Assembly: GCA_040882555.1 (NCBI GenBank)
Contig: JBBEBC010000046.1
Span: forward strand, 1-37,304
Length of the DNA: 37,304 nucleotides
Source of the DNA: M30B66 sp040882555
GTDB taxonomy: Bacteria > Bacteroidota > Bacteroidia > M30B66
Reading direction: 5' to 3'
Shown piece by piece: positions 8,337-17,642 of this stretch. A model generated the notes under the pieces. The model was given only the letters and a program-made list of their open reading frames with translations, was not told the origin of the DNA and searched no databases. Both the position numbers and the translations under genes were made by a program. Every line of letters starts with the position of its first letter. The stretch's first letter is position 1.

Positions 8337-8774
8337 ATGGAATTTCAAGACACTATAGATTCAGGCAATCGAGATTTTGACAAATCACTTAGCTCGGCAT
8401 CAATCAGTTTTTTAAGGGAGTCTGCAAAATGGTCCCGATTTTTGGCTATTGTAGGATTTGTGCTAATTGGTATTTTTGTTATTGTTGGATTACTGTTTAG
8501 TTCATTTATCTCCAATGCATACCAAGGTATTCCTTCATTTGCCATCTCATTAATTTATATTGTGGCAGCTGGAATTTGGCTTCCTCCCTGTGTGTTTCTT
8601 CTTCGTTTTGCCAAAGAAATCAATAGAGGTATTGATGATTCTGATCAAAACTCGATTGATGCTGGATTCTCAGCCCTAAAATCGCATTTTAAATACATAG
8701 GGATCTTCACCCTGGTAATTCTTGGAATCTATGGGCTGGTCTTTGTTGGCGGAATATTAAGCGCACTATTTTAA
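8337..8774 (+). CDS. DUF5362 family membrane protein
   Basis: The ATG at 8337 gives a 145-residue protein; an in-frame TTG at 8322 would add five residues but falls within the putative promoter. There are three hydrophobic segments (about 32-57, 65-90 and 116-143), and the opening ASISFLRESAKWSRFLAIVGF resembles Bacteroidota DUF5362 proteins. No function is known for the family. Its TAA stop abuts the convergent TGA of the DUF58 gene with no intervening base, so there is no room for a terminator between them. Confidence 0.75.
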   Translation: MEFQDTIDSGNRDFDKSLSSASISFLRESAKWSRFLAIVGFVLIGIFVIVGLLFSSFISNAYQGIPSFAISLIYIVAAGIWLPPCVFLLRFAKEINRGIDDSDQNSIDAGFSALKSHFKYIGIFTLVILGIYGLVFVGGILSALF

Positions 8775-10106
8775 TCAAATAAAACCTCTCGATTTCAACT
8801 CTAAATACTTATTTGCCACCTGAACAGACAAGTCCTCAGGACGAGTATAGATTGTTTGAATTCCATGCTGGCGAAGTGTTTGAACTAGCTGTAGTTTGCT
8901 AACGATACTTTTTCGAGCTATGGTTTGAACATAAATGCTTTCTAGACTTGAAGCTGGCTTATCTGCAAGATTGCTTATTTCGGTATTCTCGAAAAAAGTA
9001 ATAACAAGAAGGTGTGATTTATTTATCCTCCTTAAAAGCGGTAATGCCCTTTCGAGCGCATACATACTTTCAAAATTGGTAAATAAGAATAATAAACTTC
9101 TTTGGTTTAAGCCTGAGCGGATGCTTGTATACAACAGTTCGAAATTGGGCTCCAATTCGTTTTCTTTCAAAGAATAAAGGCTTTCCAGCAGCTTCTTCAT
9201 TTGAGGCCTGCTTCTTTCGGGACGAATAAAGCTCAGGGTTTTGCTAGAAAACAAAATCAAACCTGCCTTATCTTGCTTCCTTAAAGCAATGTTCGAAATG
9301 GCAAGCGTAGCATTTACTGAATAATCGAGAAGACTCAGGCCATTAAAAGGAAGCTGCATGACTCTGCTCTGATCAATAACACTTATAATTTGTTGCGATT
9401 TTTCATCTTCATACTGGTTCACCATCAACTTCCCCCTTCTGCCAGTAGCTTTCCAATTGATGCTTCTAAACTCATCACCCTTCACATAATCCTTAATCTG
9501 CTCAAAAGCATAACTATGTCCTATTCTCCTGATTTTTCTGATACCTCCAGAATGTACAAGTGTGTTAAATGCACTCATTTCCAGCTCTTTCATATCAATG
9601 ATAGATGGGTATACAGCTACATCTTCTTCCAATCCTCGTATGATATGGATTTGCATTAAGCCAAGGGTGGTTCGGAGAAACAGATTCACTTTACCAAAGT
9701 GATACAAACCTCGCTTGAGAGGCCTAATCTGATAACTCAATTGGATTTTCTTCCCAGCAGGTAGTTCCGCCTTAAAGCTCAAATCTCTCTTTTGCAATTG
9801 AAAAGGTAGCTCGTCTATTACTTCAGCGTAAAGCTTCGTTCCGGTGCCATTGAAAATATTCAGATTATAGGTTTGCTTGTTACCAAGCGATAAAATTTGC
9901 GGCCCAGTCCTAATTACCGGTATTCTCATCGGCTGCTCCAACAAAATAATAAAATCTGAAATGCTAAAAGCAAGAATTATAGCAAGAACTACCTGAACAG
10001 GAATGAAAAGCCATTCAATAGAAAACGATATGGCAAAGAGTATGGAAACTCCTGCCATCATTCTAAAAAATCTCAGCGTGGGCGATATGGATCTAAGTTT
10101 TTTCAA
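8775..10106 (-). CDS. DUF58 (vWA-like) domain protein
   Basis: The 443-residue protein has two N-terminal membrane helices (about 15-50), a beta-rich middle region and the DUF58 signature YVKGDEFRSINWKATGRRGK near residue 208-227. After it comes a von Willebrand A-like fold beginning VIDQSRVM, where the metal-site DxSxS pattern is incomplete (the last Ser is missing). DUF58 proteins are regularly paired with MoxR ATPases and are thought to be their substrates or partners. The 5' end overlaps moxR by 4 bp. It is the last gene of the SpoIIM-to-DUF58 operon. Confidence 0.9.
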   Translation of the reverse strand: MKKLRSISPTLRFFRMMAGVSILFAISFSIEWLFIPVQVVLAIILAFSISDFIILLEQPMRIPVIRTGPQILSLGNKQTYNLNIFNGTGTKLYAEVIDELPFQLQKRDLSFKAELPAGKKIQLSYQIRPLKRGLYHFGKVNLFLRTTLGLMQIHIIRGLEEDVAVYPSIIDMKELEMSAFNTLVHSGGIRKIRRIGHSYAFEQIKDYVKGDEFRSINWKATGRRGKLMVNQYEDEKSQQIISVIDQSRVMQLPFNGLSLLDYSVNATLAISNIALRKQDKAGLILFSSKTLSFIRPERSRPQMKKLLESLYSLKENELEPNFELLYTSIRSGLNQRSLLFLFTNFESMYALERALPLLRRINKSHLLVITFFENTEISNLADKPASSLESIYVQTIARKSIVSKLQLVQTLRQHGIQTIYTRPEDLSVQVANKYLELKSRGFI

Positions 10107-11289
10107 CGAGGTATTTCAATACTTTCCAGAATTCTATTAATTACTTCAGAGCTTTCTAAGCCCTCCATTTCACGTTCTGGGTTAATTTGAATGCGGTGAT
10201 TCAATACCGGAAAAGCCATTGTTTTAATATCATCAGGAACCACATAAGGCCTTCCCTGCAAAGCTGCTAAAGCTTTAGCAGATCTCATCAAAGCAATTGA
10301 AGCTCTTGGCGAAGCTCCCAGAAATAAATCAGCATCGTGGCGAGTCTGATCTACCACCTTGGCGATATAAGTAATAAGCTCATCCTTGATATAAACCTCT
10401 TCTACAATACTTCTCAAAGTGATAATTTCTTCAGCTTGGAGGATAGTTTCCACTGAATCAACTAACGTCTGCCATGATTTATTCTTGAAACGATCAAGAA
10501 TCTTAATTTCATCATGCAGCTCAGGGTAATTGATTTTAATCTTAAACAAAAATCNNNNNNNNNNNNNNNNNNNNNNNNNNNNNNNNNNNNNNNNNNNNNN
10601 NNNNNNNNNNNNNNNNNNNNNNNNNNNNNNNNNNNNNNNNNNNNNNNNNNNNNNATCTTAATTTCATCATGCAGCTCAGGGTAATTGATTTTAATCTTAA
10701 ACAAAAATCTGTCGAGCTGAGCCTCTGGTAATCTGTATGTTCCTTCTTGTTCAATTGGATTTTGGGTAGCCAAAACCAAAAAGGGCAAAGGCATCAAATA
10801 GGTTTCTCCATCAGAAGTTACCTGAGCCTCTTCCATTACCTCAAACAAAGCGGCTTGGGTTTTTGCTGGAGCCCTATTTATTTCATCAATTAGAATTACA
10901 TTCGAAAAAATAGGTCCTTTATTAAAACTAAACTCGGAGGTTTTTAAATTGAAAATGCTTGTTCCGGTTACATCCGAAGGCATTAAATCGGGCGTAAATT
11001 GAATTCTAGAATATCCCAGGCTCAAAGTTCTTGCAAGAAGCTTGGCGCTCAATGTTTTAGCTATTCCTGGAACGCCTTCAATAAGCATGTGACCTCCAGA
11101 AAAAAGCCCAGCCAAAAGAAAGTTCACTAACTCATCTTGTCCAATGAGAACCTTGGCCATTTCATTTCTGACTCTATCGGCTGCTTCTTTTACTGGTGCA
11201 ACCTGAGTATCTGAAAGTTTATTTTGATCTTCCGGAATTACAACTACCTCTTCTGAGTTCTCTAATTCCTGGTTATTATCTTCTGTCAT
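10103..11289 (-). CDS. moxR: MoxR-type AAA+ ATPase, interrupted by an assembly gap
   Basis: The frame starts at the ATG at 11289, which shares a base with the stop of the preceding gene (TAATG). It encodes Walker A GVPGIAKT, Walker B LIDEINRAP, the sensor segment LATQNPIEQEGTYRLPEAQLDRF and the C-terminal lid (ASPRASIALMRSAKALA). An N run at 10555-10654 flanked by identical 55-bp copies interrupts it. As written the frame is broken, but removing one copy and the Ns joins the halves in frame into a 343-residue protein of normal MoxR length. MoxR ATPases act as chaperone-like remodelers of vWA-domain partners. The gene is almost certainly intact in the organism. Confidence 0.93.
10500..10554. 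repeat. 55-bp contig-end duplicate, copy 1
   Basis: These 55 bp, ending at the N run, are identical to 10655-10709. Exact identity confined to the two gap edges is the mark of two contigs that share a k-mer-length overlap and were scaffolded without merging. Confidence 0.95.
10555..10654. other. Assembly gap of exactly 100 N
   Basis: The run of 100 N is a conventional placeholder length, not a measured distance. The flanking 55-bp identity indicates that the true distance is negative (an overlap), so no sequence is missing. Confidence 0.97.
10655..10709. repeat. 55-bp contig-end duplicate, copy 2
   Basis: Identical to 10500-10554. Collapsing the two copies restores the moxR reading frame. 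Confidence 0.95.
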
Positions 11290-12536
11290 TAGTGGCAATT
11301 TTTATAAAAATGATTTAACAATTGATAAAATGAAATAGCTTCAGCATCAGATATTTCAACATAGATTGAAAGACGGTTGTATTCATCGAATAATTGCTGA
11401 ATACGATTTTCTTCTATGCCCGATCTGTTGCTGAGTAAAGGTGATGAAACTTCACTGGCTGTGCGTGCTTTTATTCTGTACCTCTCTCTAATAAACTCGA
11501 GCAAATACTTCATTTGCATTTCAAGAAGTAGAATGTGATTGCGTTGCAGAAAATACAAACGCCCCGTTGCTTGAACAAATTCTAAAGATGAATTCCTCAG
11601 CGGCTCCATCACAGGTATTATCTTCTGTTTTCTTCTAAGTGCAATAATAAAGTATAGAACCGCTGTCGCGAGGATGACATAAAAAGACCAACGAAGACTC
11701 GTATTCCCTAAAATGAAGCTCAGTGGTGTATCAGGTTGATCAATTACTTGATTATTGCCTTTTTCATCTTTTTCGAATCGATGATATTCATCCCAGTAAA
11801 GCTTGGAAGACTTAAGATAACTCAGAACTCCAGATGCATATGAAGCTCTTTCTCGGTCAATAAGTTGATAATTGGTGAAAAACAGAGGACTTAAATGAAC
11901 ATAGATAAAGCCTTTACCTACTGGGATTTGAATAAAGTTGATGTATTTACCTTGGATTGTTCCTAAAGGCACAAAGTCAGAATTAGCACAAAACTGAGAT
12001 TCATCAAAACTTCCAAAATCATAGCTCTCTGTTTTATCTTTTTGCTTGAATTTAAATATTACCTCTTGCGAGGGATTTAATTTCGGGTGCAGGTGTCGAA
12101 CCTTAGCTATTGTATCAACAAAATAATAGGCATTTCCTGTTTTTAAATCAGGGCATGTTTCTTCTTCCAGAAGGATTTCTTCGAGTGCTTTAGGAATAAC
12201 TTTGGTGATAAACATGGCAGAATTGCCCTTTTCAACCCATCTAAGAAAACTGCTTGTTTCACTTTCTGAAAGGAAGGCATTTTCTCCAATGAAAATATAA
12301 TCACCATTTTCGGGCAAAGCAGTATTAAAATCATCGTTAATCACCTCAAACTGACTGCCCGGATGCTTATCTCCCAGCATATTAAAAACGACACTTAAGT
12401 CGTAAGGCTGATCTCCTTGAACTCTATAAGTTTCATACCAAATGAAGGTCTTTCTATTTGCGAAATAAAAGAATGCAAAGAAGAGAATCAATGCTAAAAA
12501 AGCAATCAGGATGTAGTTATAGCGCTTATTCTTCAT
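11289..12536 (-). CDS. DUF4350 domain membrane protein
   Basis: The 415-residue protein has an N-terminal membrane helix (about 8-26), a soluble DUF4350-type domain (YDLSVVFNMLGDKHPGSQ, then GDYIFIGENAFLSE and a GATase-like alpha/beta arrangement), a second helix near 275-297 and a cytosolic helical tail of about 120 residues. DUF4350 genes are commonly next to moxR and DUF58 genes. The function is unknown. The gene overlaps the preceding gene by 4 bp and touches the moxR start, consistent with coupled translation. Confidence 0.85.
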   Translation of the reverse strand: MKNKRYNYILIAFLALILFFAFFYFANRKTFIWYETYRVQGDQPYDLSVVFNMLGDKHPGSQFEVINDDFNTALPENGDYIFIGENAFLSESETSSFLRWVEKGNSAMFITKVIPKALEEILLEEETCPDLKTGNAYYFVDTIAKVRHLHPKLNPSQEVIFKFKQKDKTESYDFGSFDESQFCANSDFVPLGTIQGKYINFIQIPVGKGFIYVHLSPLFFTNYQLIDRERASYASGVLSYLKSSKLYWDEYHRFEKDEKGNNQVIDQPDTPLSFILGNTSLRWSFYVILATAVLYFIIALRRKQKIIPVMEPLRNSSLEFVQATGRLYFLQRNHILLLEMQMKYLLEFIRERYRIKARTASEVSSPLLSNRSGIEENRIQQLFDEYNRLSIYVEISDAEAISFYQLLNHFYKNCH

Positions 12537-13315
12537 GCTTTGCCGGCTTTAGAAGAATACGTTTTTACCCCATCAATGTAGGTTCTGAATAATTCACTAA
12601 TCTCTTTATAGGAAACCGAATCGGGCCTAAAACGACCAAACCACGCTCTTTCAAAAATTGAAGTTAGTTTTCGAAAATTGGCATGAAAGTCAGTTCCTTT
12701 TAGCTCTTTGATGTAATCCTGATTTGTTTTGTCTTTCTTCCACTTAACAATTCCGTTTCGGTTTAGCTCATTTAAAGCCAGCAAATAATTTAACCTGATG
12801 GCTATGATATAATCCTCGCTTTCGGTAGCAAAACGAAGTTTATCCTCAATTTGAATTTCTGCCTTATCACTTTGATTCAGATTGATTTGCCAGAATTCAT
12901 CTTCCTCAATATTGACATCCTTTTTTCTCAATTGCCTTACAATTTGATAAATAAGAAATCCGAGAACTGCGACTATTATAATGATGAGCAATACTTGTGA
13001 AATTCCAACGAAGTGACTAGGTGCTTCTTCAGTATCTTCTTCCTTTTCAGCTTGCTTTTTCTTCTGCACTGGCTTTGCTTCATCAACTTCAAAATAGTCG
13101 AGGCCGTTGGTATGCTTTTTCCAAATGGCAGAGTCAAAAGCACTGGAATTTATTTGAATAGAATCAAGATTTTCTATGAGTTTGCTTTCCTGAACTACGA
13201 GAGCTTTGGGTTCTGGAAGCTGTTCAGGATAAGCAGCCTCTTCAACAGCTTCAGTTTGCGCTGTTGCAAGAGCTAGCCTCGAAAAAATGAATATGTAGAT
13301 GATAAGAAACCTCAT
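12533..13315 (-). CDS. DUF4129-like membrane protein
   Basis: The 260-residue protein has a signal peptide (MRFLIIYIFIFSRLALATAQ), an acidic and Lys-rich periplasmic region to about residue 100, one membrane helix (about 104-125), and a cytosolic C-terminal domain with FERAWFGRFRPDSVSYKEI near 216-234. That tail resembles the C-terminal domain of DUF4129 proteins. Its place between SpoIIM and DUF4350 genes matches the cluster common in Bacteroidota. It overlaps both neighbours by 4 bp. The biochemical role is unknown. Confidence 0.78.
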   Translation of the reverse strand: MRFLIIYIFIFSRLALATAQTEAVEEAAYPEQLPEPKALVVQESKLIENLDSIQINSSAFDSAIWKKHTNGLDYFEVDEAKPVQKKKQAEKEEDTEEAPSHFVGISQVLLIIIIVAVLGFLIYQIVRQLRKKDVNIEEDEFWQINLNQSDKAEIQIEDKLRFATESEDYIIAIRLNYLLALNELNRNGIVKWKKDKTNQDYIKELKGTDFHANFRKLTSIFERAWFGRFRPDSVSYKEISELFRTYIDGVKTYSSKAGKA

Positions 13316-15156
13316 TCAGAATACAGATTCAGTTCTTTAAGTTTGCTTTTTATGCCATGCGCATCTACTCGTTCTGAGGCTGAATAATATGCCATTGCCA
13401 TCCCAAAACAGCAAAGTATAGTGCTCAGTAGGAGTCCGAAAACCGAAGATATCACACTGATTGAAACTTTTATCCACTGGTAAACAACGCTATCCATAGT
13501 GAAATTCCATTCAAGTACTTCAAGATTCACTAAAGGAAGAATAAAGTCGCATAAAATGAGCAACATGGCCGATGGTAGCAGAAGGCTAAATAATGTAAAG
13601 GCTACAATAGTTGGCGAATTGGTAAATATTCGAATTACTTGCCTGAGTGCTTCAATTGGCTTTTTGTCTATCAGCTGAAAAGCTGAAACAATAAATAAAG
13701 TTATAGGTAGCATGAGTAAAAAGAGCCAAACCCCAGTGATTCCTTTCAATAATAGTGGTGCAATTACTAAAGCCGAAAGCAGGAAAGTAAATATATATTT
13801 ACTAAATAAACTTCTTGAATTTAATTCGAAAGGTTGCGCCCAAGGCGGATGAAATTCCACTTTTCTTCGCCACATTCTTCCACAAGTAAATATCACTAAT
13901 GAAAGTGCTAGAGTTAATATAAGTGGAAAAATAATCGTCCCGTCGATATTTAGTAGGTAAGTTAATTTGACAAAGAATAACGGACCTGAATATATCAGGC
14001 TATTCATCGTATTATCATCCATCATAAATATCAAAACGATACTTAACGCTATGGCAGGCAATACTAAGATTTTAATGAGCTTTGGTAAAGCATGAAAGAA
14101 TAACCTAAACGTTACACTAAAAACATCGCCTCCAAGAGGCAAATCCTTCATTTCATCTTCAATAGGCTTGGCTTGTGGTATTCTGTCCTCGTCTAGGCGT
14201 ATTATTTCTTTGGACTTCCTTTTCCTGTAAGGCAACCAAACAAAGTACATAAGAACGAATCCAGCCTGCAGTAGGATAAATGAAGCTCTAATGATGTCGT
14301 TTAATTCTGTAAACCTTGTTAGCAGAGCTTCAATGAGTGCGGCAATTAAAATCATAGGAGTTACTCCACCCATAATTCTAATTCCAGCTCTAGCTGATTT
14401 ACGTAATGATTGGAGTCTGGTGTATGTACCAGGAAAAATAAGACCTCCACCCATAACTAATCCAGCTCCTCCTGAAAGTACAATAGCGGAAATTTCCATA
14501 GTGCCGTGCATCCAGATGGCCAATGCCGATTCCAAACCTAAGCCTTTAGAGATGAAGAAGTATTGAAATGCCCCAATCATGATTCCGTTAAAAACCAATA
14601 TCCCAATGCTCCCAAGAGAGAATAATAATCCGAAAATGAAGGCTCTGAAAGCAACTAGCATATTATTCTGAGCAATTCTCAGAAACATGTTCAGGACATC
14701 CTCATTTTTATAAACTGCCATTGGATCACCCGAAGCAATGTTTGATTCCGTCATTGACACATATGAATCTCCTAGGATTGTTTTCACGAATTGTGAATCC
14801 TGATTTGCAGATAAAACTCCAATTGCGAATGATATCAGGAAGATTACCAATGCAGTTATCATTGGTCTGCGGTAAGTGTATAGCGCAAAAGGTAATTCTG
14901 AACCAAAAAATGAACTGAGGCGTTTCTTGTGGTTTACTGTATTTCGAAAAAGGTTTCTGAATAATTTTTGAGTAAGCTGATTAAGGTAAACCCTCACCAC
15001 ACGGTTCCCATAGAAGGTTCTAGAATAAGATAAATCGTCAGTAACTTGAATAAACAAATCACCCAATAAATCAGGATCTTGATTACCTGTTTTGAGGGCG
15101 TGTTCAAGTTCTTGCCAACGATCTTTTTTTTGCTCAATGAACCTTGTTTCCTTCAT
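13312..15156 (-). CDS. SpoIIM domain integral membrane protein
   Basis: The 614-residue protein has a soluble N-terminal helical segment (WQELEHALKTGNQDPDLLGD), then the stage II sporulation M (SpoIIM) domain with about five membrane helices (GIMIGAFQYFFISKGL, HGTMEISAIVLSGGAGLVMG). A second multi-helix half (about 360-590) lacks a recognised domain name. This organism type does not sporulate; SpoIIM proteins outside Firmicutes are general membrane proteins, often in RDD/MoxR/DUF58 clusters. It is the first gene of the six-member neighbourhood on the minus strand and is divergent from the RDD gene. Confidence 0.87.
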   Translation of the reverse strand: MKETRFIEQKKDRWQELEHALKTGNQDPDLLGDLFIQVTDDLSYSRTFYGNRVVRVYLNQLTQKLFRNLFRNTVNHKKRLSSFFGSELPFALYTYRRPMITALVIFLISFAIGVLSANQDSQFVKTILGDSYVSMTESNIASGDPMAVYKNEDVLNMFLRIAQNNMLVAFRAFIFGLLFSLGSIGILVFNGIMIGAFQYFFISKGLGLESALAIWMHGTMEISAIVLSGGAGLVMGGGLIFPGTYTRLQSLRKSARAGIRIMGGVTPMILIAALIEALLTRFTELNDIIRASFILLQAGFVLMYFVWLPYRKRKSKEIIRLDEDRIPQAKPIEDEMKDLPLGGDVFSVTFRLFFHALPKLIKILVLPAIALSIVLIFMMDDNTMNSLIYSGPLFFVKLTYLLNIDGTIIFPLILTLALSLVIFTCGRMWRRKVEFHPPWAQPFELNSRSLFSKYIFTFLLSALVIAPLLLKGITGVWLFLLMLPITLFIVSAFQLIDKKPIEALRQVIRIFTNSPTIVAFTLFSLLLPSAMLLILCDFILPLVNLEVLEWNFTMDSVVYQWIKVSISVISSVFGLLLSTILCCFGMAMAYYSASERVDAHGIKSKLKELNLYSE

Positions 15157-15176
15157 TCAGGTTTCATGTATCTTAG
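15144..15176 (+). promoter_or_regulatory. Candidate promoter of the RDD gene
   Basis: TTG-containing box CTTG (about 15143-15146) and TATCTTAG (15169-15176), one mismatch from TAnnTTTG, are about 22 bp apart. The site overlaps the 5' end of the divergent SpoIIM gene. Confidence 0.3.
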
Positions 15177-15208
15177 GTGCACAAAATAGGAAGAAAACTT
15201 ATCCTTGA

Positions 15209-15943
15209 ATGAGAAGAATTGAAATAATTACACCTCAAAACGTTCCCATTACCTATCAGCTAGCTTCGGTTAGAGAAAGGGGACTTGCATTAATCCTTGA
15301 TGCATTTATTTTAGTTGGTGTATTAACGCTTCTTTACAGTATTATTTCAGCCACAGGCTTAGATCCTGTAACAAGAAATTCACTGGTCTTGTTGATTAAT
15401 TTCCCAATTTTCATTTTTTACTCACTTGCGTTTGAAGTTTTCACGGGTGGACAAACTCCCGGAAAAATAGCACTCCGAATTAGAGTTATCAAGCTAAACG
15501 GAAGTGAACTCTCCTTAACCGATTACCTTCTTCGCTGGGCTTTCAGGTGGATTGACATTTGGGGTTCACTTGGAAGTATTGCTGCCTTGCAAGTTAGCTC
15601 ATCAGACAAAGGTCAAAGATTAGGAGATTTATTAGCAGATACCTCTGTTGTAAAATCCCAAACAGACTTTCGAGTCAGCCTCAATGACCTATTAAAAATA
15701 AAAGACAAGAGCGATTATGAGGTAACTTATCCGGAGGTAATAGCCATGAATGAGCAAGAAATGCTTACCGTTAAAATGGCATTAGACCAACTTAAGAAAT
15801 ATCCCAACCAAGCTCACTTTGAAGTGGCAAACAATGTCTCTAAGAATATTGCCGCAAAACTTCAACTTGGTAAATACCCTAAAAACTCAAATGAGTTTTT
15901 GAATACACTCATTAAGGACTATGTTACTTTAACCAGATCTTAG
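15209..15943 (+). CDS. RDD family membrane protein
   Basis: The 244-residue protein has the RDD pattern: YQLASVRERGLALILDAFIL at 16-35 with the conserved Arg and Asp, GGQTPGKIALRIRVIKLNG near 88-106, and LRWAFRWIDIW near 116-126, with about three membrane helices. A cytosolic tail of about 85 residues follows. The role of the family is unresolved; transport has been proposed for some members. The gene is divergent from the SpoIIM operon, and RDD genes recur beside SpoIIM/MoxR/DUF58 genes, so a shared function is likely. It ends 3 bp before the convergent T9SS gene. Confidence 0.9.
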   Translation: MRRIEIITPQNVPITYQLASVRERGLALILDAFILVGVLTLLYSIISATGLDPVTRNSLVLLINFPIFIFYSLAFEVFTGGQTPGKIALRIRVIKLNGSELSLTDYLLRWAFRWIDIWGSLGSIAALQVSSSDKGQRLGDLLADTSVVKSQTDFRVSLNDLLKIKDKSDYEVTYPEVIAMNEQEMLTVKMALDQLKKYPNQAHFEVANNVSKNIAAKLQLGKYPKNSNEFLNTLIKDYVTLTRS

Positions 15944-15946
15944 AGA

Positions 15947-17536
15947 TTAATCAAGAATGAACCTTGAAGAAATTGCATTGCTTCCTCCTTTTTCTGTTAC
16001 TACAGCAGTGTAAATCCCTTTCGGAAAATTCTCTAGAGTGATTGTATTTAGTGCATCACTGCACGATTTATCAAAAACCAATAATCCCGTTGAATTGTAA
16101 ATGCTCAAATGAGCATAGTTCTCTGGTATGCGAATTTTAAGCAGACCTTTGCTAGGATTAGGGTAAATTAACAAACCTGAGCTTGAGATTTCATTCACTG
16201 AAATAGTTTCATCCCTATATTGAATCAGCACTAAATCACTTCCGCCTCTGGCTTGAGAAATCCAAGCATCATTTCCAGCGGAGCGCCCAACAGCATAAAA
16301 GTTGCCTTCAGAATTATGCACAAGATCATGGCAATAATCGCTAGAAGAACTTCCCCATCTTAATGTAGAAATAGTATCGCCTGCGGCGGAATCAACCTCT
16401 ATGATTAGTCCATCTAACAAACCATAACCGGCAGCAGATGCAGAATTATTGGTACTCCTTGTTGAGAGGCATAAGAAAAGAGAATTGCCATATGATGACA
16501 ATCCATAGCCATAGTCTAAATCTGATCCACCGAAGGTTTTATCCCAAATAATTTCTGCTGATGAATTAAGTTTTAAAAGCCAAGCATCTGCACTACCGCC
16601 TAAATAATTTGTAATATCACCATTTCCTCCTCTTGCAGAACCGAAGACAAATAAATTATCATTTGCTCCTACTACAAGCCCCGACGGTGTATCTCCAGCC
16701 TGACCACCAAAAGAAGATTTTAGACTTTGGGTTCCATCCAAATTATATTTAGAAATAAATAAATCATCTGAATTAATATCGTTAAAGTTATAAGTCGCTC
16801 CTAAAAGATAAACCGCATCACGGGTATTATTGAGACGAGCAAACCAGAAACTTTCTTCCCAATCAGAATTATTTATTAAGCCATCAGTAATTCGACTCCA
16901 AACTGGCTGACCGCTTGAGTTCATTCGCATTAACCAAGCTTTATTAGAGCCTGCGAAGGTATCATCATTGATGTCACCATCAATGGAACCTGATATGCCA
17001 CAGGCAATTAAGTCGCCTCCATCAAGCTCTACAACATCAAAAAATGTATCAGGTAAACTACCTCCGTATAAACGAGACCAGATTACATCGCCCGCAGGGG
17101 AAATTTTTATTAAAAAGGCATCTTCACCCCCTAGAAACCCTGTAAAAGTACCATCATTGCTAGCACTTCTCCCAGCTAATAACAGATTGCCATCAGAAAG
17201 AAGTATTATTGAAAAACATCTGTCGAAGCTACTTCCACCGTAGGTTTTAGACCAAATGAGTTCTCCGTTGGCATCTGTTTTAACAACAAAAATATCCTCA
17301 GATCCGGCATTGCTTTCAATATCTCCTGATGTAGAATTTGTAAACGAAGCTACATATATGTTGCCCTCTAAATCTTGAGTTGCTTTTACACTAGGAGCTC
17401 CAGAAATTCCAGCTCCAAAGCCGATTGGCTCATCTCCGGGACCTCCGAAATTCTTGACAAATACTGAATCTACTTGCGATACAGCTAACAAAGACGGCAG
17501 ATAAAAAGCCAGAATGGCAATGAATTTATTTCTCAT
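15947..17536 (-). CDS. T9SS-exported repeat protein with type A sorting domain
   Basis: The 529-residue protein has a signal peptide (MRNKFIAILAFYLPSLLAVSQ) and about seven repeats of roughly 55-60 residues with the theme W-x-K-x-[YF]GG-S-x-x-D, then a gap, then D-G-N/D-L-x-x-x-G (for example IWSKTYGGSSFDRC, VIWSRLYGGSLPDTF, IIWDKTFGGSDLDYG). These suggest a beta-propeller. From about residue 452 a T9SS type A domain follows (LLIYPNPSKGLLKIRIPENY, then FPKGIYTAVV). The protein is expected to cross the outer membrane through the type IX system and be secreted or surface-attached. The ligand is unknown. Confidence 0.9.
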   Translation of the reverse strand: MRNKFIAILAFYLPSLLAVSQVDSVFVKNFGGPGDEPIGFGAGISGAPSVKATQDLEGNIYVASFTNSTSGDIESNAGSEDIFVVKTDANGELIWSKTYGGSSFDRCFSIILLSDGNLLLAGRSASNDGTFTGFLGGEDAFLIKISPAGDVIWSRLYGGSLPDTFFDVVELDGGDLIACGISGSIDGDINDDTFAGSNKAWLMRMNSSGQPVWSRITDGLINNSDWEESFWFARLNNTRDAVYLLGATYNFNDINSDDLFISKYNLDGTQSLKSSFGGQAGDTPSGLVVGANDNLFVFGSARGGNGDITNYLGGSADAWLLKLNSSAEIIWDKTFGGSDLDYGYGLSSYGNSLFLCLSTRSTNNSASAAGYGLLDGLIIEVDSAAGDTISTLRWGSSSSDYCHDLVHNSEGNFYAVGRSAGNDAWISQARGGSDLVLIQYRDETISVNEISSSGLLIYPNPSKGLLKIRIPENYAHLSIYNSTGLLVFDKSCSDALNTITLENFPKGIYTAVVTEKGGSNAISSRFILD

Positions 17537-17540
17537 GGCT

Positions 17541-17572
17541 CAAATGTAACATAGCATGTAAACCCTTGCAAA
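17541..17572 (-). promoter_or_regulatory. Consensus promoter almost touching the T9SS gene start
   Basis: On the minus strand TTTG (17572-17569), 20 bp, then TACATTTG (17548-17541) match both consensus boxes perfectly. The last base is only 5 bp before the start codon at 17536, so the transcript would be leaderless or nearly so. Confidence 0.55.
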
Positions 17573-17642
17573 TAGACTGTTTTAAGCCATCTTATTTCAG
17601 GAATGTGCCGAGTATAAAACTGACTTGGAGAGAGTGAGAATC

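Noticed and set aside
10103..10549. Separate 148-residue AAA-lid gene
   Set aside because: It is the C-terminal part of moxR; the break is the assembly gap with duplicated edges.
13312..15156. Evidence of sporulation from SpoIIM and SpmA/SpmB homologues
   Set aside because: Both families are widespread in non-spore-forming bacteria, and no other sporulation gene is present.
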